A stretch of DNA of 63,171 nucleotides from Flavobacteriaceae bacterium. Lineage in GTDB: Bacteria; Bacteroidota; Bacteroidia; Flavobacteriales; Flavobacteriaceae. Below are positions 8,459 to 20,400 of the stretch, piece by piece. Both the position numbers and the translations under genes were made by a program. Within the stretch, counting starts at the first letter, position 1. The number at the start of each line of letters is the position of its first letter. The stretch is taken from NCBI GenBank assembly GCA_947483075.1, contig CANKLE010000012.1:1-63171 (forward strand), in the 5' to 3' direction. Below the pieces are notes generated by a model. The model saw nothing but the letters and a program-made list of their open reading frames with translations, made no database searches and was not told where the DNA came from.

Positions 8459-11400
8459 ATGACTAATTTTTACAATCATTTGAAAGCGAGTTCTAGAGCT
8501 CTTTTCAATAAAGGTATTGGAATTTTAGACGGTTCGCCGCCAGATTCCGGTTCAAGTGTCACGAAAACCTCGTGGCTAGTCATGTTTGTGTTGCTTTTGT
8601 CTTTATCAATGGGACAAAAGTCTTTTGCACAAACATACCTCACAGAGAGTTTTGAAAACCCCTGGTCTCTTAATGGAGACGGTGTAACTGCTCCTGCCGA
8701 TGCTGGAATAAATGCACCAACAGGATGGAGTCAAACTCGTGTAACCAATGCAATTGTCCCTGTTGCTTGTACCGGTGGAGCCCACGATTGGGGTCAGATG
8801 ACCTGGTCATCAGGAACCACTTGGTCTTCATCAAGTTCATATCCTACAGGCTGTGCGCCCTATGGTGGAGCCCCTAGTGCACCGCCTGCCGGAACTAAAG
8901 CTTTATGGTTTTACGACGGGAATACCAATGGATCGAGTACCAGGATTATCAGTAGTCCTTCAATAGATCTTTCTGCTTCAACTGCACCTGTGGTGTCTTT
9001 TGGATATAGCTATGCAGGAACTGCAGTGGTGAATGTTGTTGGATCACTTGATGGTGGTACAACATGGAATACAATCAATACTATTGCGGCAACTACTGCT
9101 GGAAGCTGGGTTACTAAGGTGGTTGCTTTGCCAGCTGCTTATAAAATAGCAACTGCTAAAATTGGTTTTAAAATAGTATCATCTTATGGAAGTTATGACT
9201 GTTTTATTGATAATGTAATCGTACGCGAAGGAGTTGCTCCTACTGCTGCTCCAATAACATTTTCAGCAACTGCAGTGACAGCTTCAAGTATGACTCTTGG
9301 ATGGGTTGATAATTCAACCAATGAGACAGGATATAGAGTGTACAGATCTACCGATAACGTTACCTTTACACAAATAGGAGCGGATATTTCGTCTACTTCT
9401 TCTGCAGCTACAGGTGCTGCTTACACTTCTTCTCAAACAGGATTAGTGCCTGGAACTACGTATTACTTTAGAATAGTATCTATTGTTGAAGTTGAATCTG
9501 CCTATTTAACAGGTACTCAAGCTACCGCAGCGGCCGCTGTCTATTATTGGACCGGTGCAACAGGTGGAACTTGGGGTACAGCGGCCAACTGGAATACAAA
9601 CGCAGCTGGTGGTGGTTCAACAAGAACTGTCCCTGCAACTACCGACGTCTTAATTGTAGACGGAGCAGGAACTACGGCTGGAGGAGCACTTTCTATTAGT
9701 GTAGATACCGCTAGTTTTTCTATAGGGCAATTGCAAGTTACGAGCAACACCACACTTACATTAGCGTCAAGTGCAGCTACTCAACGAATCATCACTATTA
9801 CCGGAGGTACTGGAGATGATTTTGTTGTAGGAAGCGGAAGTTCACTTTTGTTGAGTAGTATTACAAACGGTATCTCTATTGTATTTAGTGGAACTGGTAA
9901 TACTGGTTCAATTGCTGGTACGCTCACTGTAGCAGGAAATAATGCAACTGCAACCAATGCAGCAGCAAACTCTTTCTTAACAACAGGTGGCACAGGAACT
10001 TTGGTAACTGTAACCGGTACAATCAATAATACAGCAGCTGTAAACATTACCACCAATGGTAACGTAACCGGTTCTGCTGCAACTTTAGTATTTGGTGCAG
10101 GATCTGCCTATAACGTATCAGGTGCAACTACGGGAGCAGCATGGATACCTTTAGCAACTTGGAATACTACTTCTACAGTAACTGTTTCAGGTTTCACTAC
10201 TTCTACTACTGCACCAACCAATAATGCACAGTCCTTTGGTAATTTCGTTTACAATTCTAGTACCTCAACGGGTACGATGAGTTTCTGGGCAGCCACAACT
10301 GCAGCTGTTATAAAAGGAAATTTAACCATTACCAATACGAATACAGGTAAGTTTAGAGCATTAACAGGAGGTACACTTACTGTAAATGGAAACTTAGTGG
10401 TTAATGGCGGAACATTTGAAGTAGCCAGTACAACGGGAACTTTAAATATTTTAGGTAATGTTACCCTAAACGGAGGTACGTTTGATGTGGCCCAAGGAGG
10501 TGCTTCAAACTTAAACTTGTCTGGTAACTTTACCCAAACAGCCGGTACCCTCACGCAAACCAGTGCTACTGGTGTGATGACATTTGGTGCTGCTGTGGCG
10601 CAAACCCTAACTACTTCGGCAGCTGGAGCAAATACCGTGAGCATTCGTGTAAACAATGCAGCCGGTTTAAACCTAGCTTCTGCTTTTGCACCACGTAACG
10701 TAACCATCTCTAATGGTTCTATTACAGGTGCAGGAAGTTTAGCCTACGGTGCCTCGTCTATCTTGACGTATAACAGTTCTTTAGGAGCTCAAACTGCCAA
10801 TGCGGTTGAATTTCCTGGAACTGCAAGTCCAGCTGGATTAGTCGTAAACAATACGTCGGCAAGTAAAGTATTAAACGTGCCGTTCTCAAGATCCTTGGGA
10901 GCTGCGGGCGTTTTGGCTTTGACTTCTGGAGTTATTGACAATACAGGCTATGTGTTAACTTTAGCAAATACAGCAACTTCTGCCGTAACCGGTGCTTCGG
11001 CTACCAATTACGTGAAAGGTGCTGTAGCGTTAACGTTGCCAGCTAGCTTAGTAACAGGATCTACGTACTTATTCCCAATCGGGAAAGCTACCTACAATCC
11101 GTACTCTTTAGTAAATCCAACAACCAATATAGGTGGAACTGTAGTGGTTCTTGCTGAAGTGACCGATGCCAATGCAGGCGGTACCGCTGGAACGTTTATT
11201 GCAGGCTTAAACACCAACAGATACTGGTCATCTTCTATCACGAGTGGTGCTGCTAATTTTACCGACTCAAAAGTAAAATTAACCGACACAACTTCGGGTG
11301 TTGATGCGATTGCAACAAGTGCTACATTGGCGGGTACATACAGTTTAGCTGGAGGTACAGCCAGTACGATTACGGCTTCTGACTTAACAACTGGTGCTGC

Positions 11401-14400
11401 CGTAACTGCTCTAGACGGATACTATGTGTTGGCTACAAAATCGACACCTTCTATCTCAAACTTGGCGATTACCAATGCAACAGGTATTTACTGTCCAAGT
11501 ATTGCGAGAGATGTAACGGTTACCGTTACGCCTTCTGGAAGTGCTATTACTTCGGTAGTCATTAACTACAGTGTAAATGCTGGGGCACCAACGCCAATTT
11601 CGTTAACCAATACTTCTGGTAATGACTGGGCGGGTACAATTCCTGCGATCACAGGTACAGGTGTAAAAACAGTTACTTGGACAATTACCGCTACAGATGC
11701 AGATACTTTATACAAAACCGTAACCGGAACTTCGTATGTAGATCAATCAGTTACGGCTACTGCTGTTTCTATTGCTGCCTCTAACAATTCATTCTGTGGT
11801 GCCGGAGGTACAGTTACTTTAACTGCCTCGTCATCAGATTCATCTGCCATCTATGCATGGACTGCCTTAAATGCAGGTGTGACTTTATCTGCTTCAACTG
11901 GAGCTTCTGTAACATCAACCATTTCTGCTACTTCTGATTATAGCGTAGTAGGAACTTTTGCTGACGGACGTTGTAACACCAATGCAGCAGTTGTGTCTAT
12001 TGGGGTGTACCCATTGCCAACGGCTACGGTTACTACTACTGCTCAGGGAGTTTGTCCGGGAACAAGTGCAACCATTAATTCTGGTTTAACTTCAGGAAAT
12101 TTCTCAAGTGTATCAATTACAAGTGCACCTAGAGTTGCTCCATCTAATGCTATAACATTAGTTTCTGGTGGCGTTGTAGCTGTTCCACAAACATCAGGTA
12201 CTCTAGATGACGGAGGTTGGTCTTCAATTCCTGTTGGATTTAATTTTAATTTTTTTGGAACCATATATACTTCAATTAATGTTGGAACAAATGGAACATT
12301 AATGTTTGGTACCTATAATGGTACTTCATTAGCGGATTTTACATTTGTAACTTTACCAAGCACTACTGAACCATTAAATATGGTTGCAGTATTAGCAATG
12401 GATAATAATCTAGCAGGAGCAGATGGTGGTGCAATCAAATACTGGACTGAAGGTATTGCACCCAATCGAAAATTTGTTGTAAGTTATGAAGCTGTAAAAG
12501 AGTATGGCGACACAAAATATAGTACCGCACAAGCAGTGTTTTTTGAAACAACAGGTAATGTTGAAGTACATGTAACTTCTTCAACCAACCTAGATAGAAA
12601 CAAATTGGTGGGTATTAACAACGGAAACGGAACTGTTGGAGTTTTAGCCTATGCTTCTGGAGCAGCAGCCACTGTTTCTCCACAAAACCCAATTTCTACT
12701 GCTTTTGCTTTCCGTTTTGCTCCACCGAGCAACTACACTACAGTTTGGACTAAAACAGATACGTCTGGAACAAGCCAAATTGCTTCAGGAACAAATATTT
12801 TTACTCAATCTGTTGCTCCTCTAGAAACTACAACGTATTCTATTAGCTACACCAACCAAACTACACAATGTGCCAATGCACCTGGATCTGCCAATGTGGT
12901 AATGGCTGTATTGGGTACACAAGCGCCTGTTGGAGTTAATACTATTGCAAGTGCTTCAACCGTTTGTTACAACGGAAGCACCAACTTGAGTTTAGACTAT
13001 ACTGGATTGACTGACGGAATTGTATTCCAATGGCAATCATCTCCAGATGGAACAAACTGGAGTGATATCGCTACAGCTACCGCTACAACCTATGCTGTTA
13101 CCGGAATTACTAGCGCTACACAATACCGTTGTAAAATGGTATGTTGTGGTGGAACTGCAACTTATTCTACTGTTGCTCCGATTACCTTTACCAACAACAT
13201 TGCGACTACTGCAGGAGCAACCCGTTGTGGAACTGGAACTGTTGCTTTATCAGCTACAGGTACTGTAGGTGCGTCTATAGACTGGTATGCTGCCGCTACA
13301 GGCGGTACTGCTTTGGCTACAGGAGCTGCAACCTTCACTACTCCTTCAATTTCTGCCAATACTACCTATTATGTAGAGGCGGCTACTGCAGGCTGTTCAA
13401 GCCCAAGAGTGGCTGTATTGGCTACGGTTAATACACCACCAACTTTAACGTTGAGTGCTGCTACTGTAGGAATTTGTACAGGATTATCTTCTGGAACAAT
13501 TACCATTACAGCAGGTAATTTAGATTACGATACCTATTCTTGGTCTCCTGCTACAGGAGTTTCAGGATCTGCCGCTGCAGGATGGGTATTCAATCCATCA
13601 GTAAGTACTACCTATGTATTGTCTGCTTCACAATCGGCTGGACTTTGTTCTACAACAGTTTCCTTGCCGGTAACCGTGAGCAGTACTTCTATTTTGGCTT
13701 CGGCTTCAAATAGTACAATCTGTCAAGGTACTTCATCTACCTTAACGGCTACAACTACAGTTATTGCTGCAGGGCCACAAACCTTGCCTACGGGTTATTG
13801 TGCTGGTGGTGGTGATGCAGGTATCTTTGCTGACGAACAAATTTTCGGAGTATCATTTGGTACTATGAGTAATTTAGTTCAAGCTGAAACTTGTGCTGCC
13901 AATTATACCAATTACACTTCAACTGTTGCTGCACCAACTGTAACTGCGGGTGACGTGGTTCCTTTCTCTGTCTTAACCAACGAGTGTGATGGGGCAACCT
14001 ATTACTCAAACGGAATGTCAGTATTTATTGATTACAACCGTGACGGTGACTTTGATGACGCCGGTGAGCAAGCGTATACTACTTCAGGACTTACCTATTC
14101 ACCAAGTACACGTGGTGGTAATATTACCATTCCTTCATCTGCTTCAGCTGGTTTAACCAGAATGCGTGTGGTTGTTGTTGAAGGTACAACTTCACCATCA
14201 CCTTGTGGTACTTACTACTACGGAGAGACAGAAGATTATAAAATCAACATCTTAGGAAGCGTTCAAGGAGCAGGTACATTAAACTACGCTTGGTCTGACG
14301 GTACATCTACCGTAGGAACATCCAACGTGTTGACTGCTTCTCCAATGGCAAACACTACTTATACAGTAGTAGCTACAGATCCTGCTACAGGATGTGCTGA

Positions 14401-17400
14401 TACCAAAGTGTTGTCAATTGCAGTTAATCCAGCGCCAATTGCGCCAACTGCAACTGGTTCTACCCAATGTGGTACCAAAGTGCCGGATGCTTTTGTAGCC
14501 GATAACAACAGTTACACTACACCAGTATTCAACTGGTATGCTGCCTCTACAGGTGGAGCTGCTTTACAATCAAGTACTTCTACTACCTATACTTCTGCGA
14601 TTGCTGCATCTACTACTTTGTATGTAGCCGTAGTAAACCCAGTAACTTTATGCGAGAGCGTACGTACACCAGTTGCCATTGATGTAACTACACCAGACGC
14701 AATTGTGGTAACTCCTTCTGGATCTGCCGTGTGTTTAGGTTCTAGCTTTACCGTAAATTCATCTAGTGCTACCAACCCGAACTACATTTATACTTTAACT
14801 GCAAGTCCTGCAGTAGGAAGTGGTGTATCTGGTTCAGCCGATGGAGCTAGTCAAACGATTACGCCAACTGCAATAGGATCGTATACCTATACTATCTCTG
14901 CTTCTGACGGAAACTGTGGTACTACAGCCAACTTTACAGTTGGAGTAAATGTATTGCCTACCATCCTTGCTTCTTCTAATGTATCTCAAATTTGTAACGG
15001 AGATTCTGCCATCTTAACTGCCTCTAGCGTAGTAGTAGGACCTCAAACGGTTCCAACAGGCTATCCGTATACAGACAGTTCATCTACTGGTGATGAGCAA
15101 ATCTTTGGGGTATCATTTGGTACCATGAGCAACCTTTCTCAAGGAGAAACCTGTGCGGCCAATTACACCAATTATTCTGCCACAGTTCCTGCGCCAATTG
15201 TATTTGCAGGTGCAAATGTTGATTTATCAGTTGTAACTGACGAGTGCGATGGAGCTACCTATTACTCTAGTGGTATGGCTGCTTATATTGACTACAACCG
15301 CGATGGTGATTTTGACGATGCGGGTGAGCAAGTGTATACAACTACCGCAACTACCGCGTCTCCTAATACACGTGGTGGAACAATAACGATTCCTTCTAAT
15401 GCTTCTGCAGGTCTTACTAAACTAAGAGTTGTTGTAGCAGAAGGGGTTACATCACCACCTTCAACCGGTTTAGGTTCATTTGGATACGGTGAAGTAGAAG
15501 ATTATGTAATCAGCATCAGAACAGCTGGTCCTACTTATAACTATACTTGGAACCCAGGAAACATTGCTAGCGCAACTGCTACAGTTACTCCTGCCGTAAC
15601 CACTACGTATACCGTAACGGCAACTGACCAAGTTACAGGTTGTCCAGCTACTCAAAATGTAACCATTACACAAAACGGTGTTATTGTTGCGCCAATTACA
15701 AACGGAGCTAACTCAGTTTGTTTGGGTGCCGGAACAGTTGATTTTGACAGTGCCTCAGTAGGGGTTAACTGGACATCATCCAACCCAGCCGTAGCTACAA
15801 TTGATGCAAATGGGGTTTTCACTCCAGTATCAGTTGGAACTACCACTATTGGAGCCAACATCTATAACGCTACAACAGGTTGTACTTCGTTTGTGGCTAA
15901 TCCTCAAGCTGTAAATGTTTGGGCGCCATTAGCTGTAACAACTCAACCGTCAGATTCAAGTATCTTGACCAATGAAAACACTTCATTCTCGTTTATTACA
16001 ACTGGATCAGTTGCAGCGGGTGGATACCAATGGATGGTTTCTGCCGATGGTGTAAACTTTACCAATGTATCAAACGGAGGAGTATATTCTGGAGCTACTT
16101 CTGCAACTTTAACCATTACAGCTGCTCAAGCAGACTTGAATGGCTTGTACTACCAATGTACAGTTGCGGGTTATAGCCCTTGTACTACTTTGGTTACCTC
16201 AAATGCGGCAGTATTGTCTGTAAAAGAAATTTCTATTACCAACCCAACTTCGGTTACTTTATGTCCAACAGCTTCTAATGGTACTGCTACTTTCACAGTA
16301 AGCGTATCGTCAGTAACGCCAGGATATCCATACACCATGGTTTGGGAGATCTTTAACGGAACAGACTGGTTGCCAATTGACAACCAAGCCAACACTTTTG
16401 GTTCTGTATCATTTGGTGGCGATGTATTCTCTACAACTTTGGTTGTAAACGGATTATCTACCATCAATTCAGGATGGAAAGTTAGAGCCAATGCCATCAA
16501 CGAAGCCGATGCTCAATATGTAACTTCTAGCCCTGCAACCATCACGGTTAATGCACCAGCGGTTGTAAGTTCTTCACCGGCTGCTCAATCTATTTGTTAT
16601 ACTGGCGGAAGTACTTCTTTTGCTGTAGTTTATACAGGTGGTACAGCAGTACAATGGCAGTATTCTACCAATAACACTACTTGGAACAATGTAGTAGATA
16701 ACACCCCTGCAGGAGTAACGTATGCCAATGCGACTACGACTACCTTAGGAGTTACCACTACTGCTTCGACTCCAGCCAATGGAACGTACTACTACAAAGC
16801 GTTAATTACCTCACCAAATGCCTGTGATGCAGTTTCTTCTGCTAGCGCACAAATGAGCATCAATACGCCAGCTGTAGCTATTAGCGCTTCAAATGCAGGA
16901 ATCTGTTCTGGAATTGTAGGTTCGGTTTCTACCTTAACTGCATCTGGAGCAAGCACTTACTCATGGTCACCAACTACTGGTATTTCTGCGAGTACAGGTG
17001 CGGTAGTAATTGCCAATCCTACTGTAACCACTACCTACACGGTAACTGGTACTGATGCGTCAGGTTGTATCAAAACAGCTACGCAAACCATTACAGTAAA
17101 TCCAGTGGTTGCTTTGAGTTCTTCTGTATCTGTGGCTACTGTTTGTCCTGGTGCGTCAACAACCTTGACCGCTACGACTTTAGTTCCTACATCAGGTCCT
17201 CAAACCATGCCAGCTGTATATCCTGCAATCAACGTTTTCTATAGCGGTGATGAGCAAATATTTGGTGTTGCCTTTGGATCAATGGATAACTTATATGAAG
17301 GTGATGATTGTTCACTCAATTACACTGATTATTCTTCAACCATTGCTGCCCCAACTGTAACGGCAGGTGATGTTGTGCCATTCTCGGTTATTACCGACGA

Positions 17401-20400
17401 ATGTGACGGTGCTACTTACTATTCAAATGGTATGTCTGTATTTATTGACTACAACCGCGATGGTGATTTTGCCGATGCAGGTGAGCAAGCCTATACTACT
17501 ACAGGACTTACTCTATCACCAAACACTCGTGGAGGAAACATTACTATTCCTTCAAATGTGAGCGCTGGTTTGACCATGATGAGAGTTGTAGTATTAGAAT
17601 CAACTACTTCGCCTGGTTCTTCAGGAACTATTTATGCTTATGGTGAGGCAGAAGATTATGCGATCAATTTAGTGTCAATGTCTCCAGGAGCGGGTAGCTT
17701 AAACTATTCTTGGTCTAACGGTACTGCAGTGGTAGGAACTACCAATGTATTGGCAGTATCACCTTCTGCAACTACTACCTATACAGTAACTGCGACCAAC
17801 CCAGCTACTGGATGTTATTCAACATCATCACAAACCGTAACTGTAGTTTCAGATGCTTCTATCTCTGCTCAACCTGTAGCAAGTACTACAGTTTGTCAAG
17901 GAACAGCGGTAAACTTGAGCGTAACTGCTTCAGGTCCTGGTATTACATACCAATGGTACAAAGACGGTGGAGCCGTTGTAAGTGCTTCGGCAACTACAGC
18001 TACTTTAGCCTTAACGGGTATTCCTGCTGAGTCTGGAACCTATTATGTAATTGTAACGCCAATATGTGGTGTAGCCGCTACTTCATCAAATGCAGTAGTA
18101 TTGGTTAATCCTACACCAACAGCGATCGCGCCAAGCAACACTACTTTGTGTTCAGGATTCTTAACTGCTCCTGTAGCCTTGGTAGGAACACCTGGAAACG
18201 TGGTGTTCAATATCTCTGGTGGTGCAGCAATTGGTCTAGCCAATCAAACTGGGGTAACAAGCATTCCAGCTTTCACACCAGTTGCCGGTGCTGCTACGAT
18301 TACTATTACGCCAACAGCAAATAGCTGTACGGGTACTGCTGTAACGTATACCATTACAGTAAACCAATCGCCAGATGTAGTAACCGTTACTCCGTCATCT
18401 ACTTCGGTATGTGCCAATGGAGCGGCTACTTTATTGACTGCTGCTACAAACAATGTTACCTTAAATGGTATTCAATTGTATGGAACAGGTGCATTGTCAT
18501 CTACAGGATTCCCAATTACTTCTTGTTATGGCTACTCGTATTCACAATCTATATACCCTGCCGCATCGCTTACAGCTGCTGGTTTGGTGTCGGGTTCTAC
18601 GATCAAAGCAATTAGTTATTATGTGTATACTGCAATTGCAGACGGTACCTCAAACCAATGGGTAGTTTATGCAGGAAATACGGCTCAATCGTCGTTTGGT
18701 ACTGCAACCAGCTGGGTTGCTTCTGCCAACATGACACAAGTGTTTAATGGCACTGTTTCTATGGCAACTACCGGATGGAAAACCATCACCTTTACTACAC
18801 CAATTGTATGGACAGGTGGTAACTTGGTAATTGGAGTAGATGAGAATCAAGCTTCATTTACTTGTTCAGCCGGATTTGCAGTTGATGCTGGGGCTACCAA
18901 TAGCTCTATCAGATACTACAGTGATGCGACCAACCCTAATCCTGCGTCACCGCCAACATCTTTGGCTAGATCTACTTCAGTTCCTGCAGTTGTCTTTAGC
19001 TGGCAAAGATCTGTAACTCCAGCAGTTACATGGTCTCCAACAACAGAGTTGTATACCAATGCAGGTATGACTACGGCCTATACAGGTGGTGCTTCTACTA
19101 CCGTATATGCTCGTCCAACGGTAAACAGAACCTATACCGCTACGGCTACATTAGGAAGCTGTACACAATCTAATACGGCAACCATTACATCGATAGTACC
19201 TACAACGTATTATGCTGATGCCGATGGTGACGGATACGGAAATGCTGCGGTTACTCAACTTGTTTGTACTCAACCAACCGGTTATGTATTAGACAACACC
19301 GATTGTAACGACAGTAATGTTGCAATGCACACTACTTATCCGTTCTATGCGGATACAGACGGAGACGGTTTCGGATCAGGAAGTTTAATTTCTGTTTGTG
19401 CTGTTGATGCTTCTACGCCTCCTGCTGGTTACTCTTCTAATAACACCGATTGTGCGCCAACAGACGCTACTATGAATGCTTCTTATGCATTCTATGCAGA
19501 TACTGACGGTGACGGATTTGGTGCAGGAAGTACAATTTCTGTATGTGCAGTAAATGCATCTACGCCTCCTGCTGGGTATACCTTAGATAACACAGATTGT
19601 GCGCCAACAAATCCTGCTATGCATGCTTCTTATCCATTCTATGCAGATGCAGATGGTGACGGATACGGTGCAGGTAGCTTAGTATCAGTTTGTGCGGTTG
19701 ACGCTTCGACTCCTCCTACAGGATACAGCTTAAACAACACCGATTGTAACGACAGCAATGCAGCTATGCATGCTACTTATCAATTCTATATTGATGCCGA
19801 CGGCGACGGATATGGTTTTGGTGCTTTAGTATCAACTTGCGCAGTAAATGCTTCAACAGCTCCTGCGGGTTATTCTACAAATGCTACAGATTGTAATGAT
19901 GCAGTAGCAGCTGTAAACCCTGGTCACGTAGAGGTATTGTACAATGGTATAGATGACAACTGTGATGGTCAATTAGACGAAGGATTCCAATTGACAACTT
20001 CATTGCAAACTGTTTCTTGTGGAGCTACTGTAGCTTCTATGGGATCGTTAATTTACACCAACATCAACTGGAGTGCTACAGCCTACCGCTTTAAAGTAGT
20101 AAACAATACTACTGGAGCTGTACAATATGTAGAGAACACACACCAATGGTTTGCCTTAAACTGGATGGCTTCCTACGATTACTCTACTACGTATACTGTA
20201 TCAGTACAGTTGCAAATTGCAGGAGTATGGTTGGGTTACTACGGAACAACTTGTACAGTTAATTCACCAGCGGTTAATTCACCTGGAGGATCTTTACAAC
20301 TAAACCCATCTCAGTGTGGTGCTACATTACCAAGTATTGGAACCGTAATTGCTACAACACCTTTAAGTGGTGCTACTGGTTACAGATTCCGTATTACCGA

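Noticed and set aside
10249..10707. 152-codon antisense frame within the giant adhesin gene
   Set aside because: A Val/Pro-rich mirror of the Thr/Ala repeats; several such mirrors occur along the giant genes, all without start signals or motifs.
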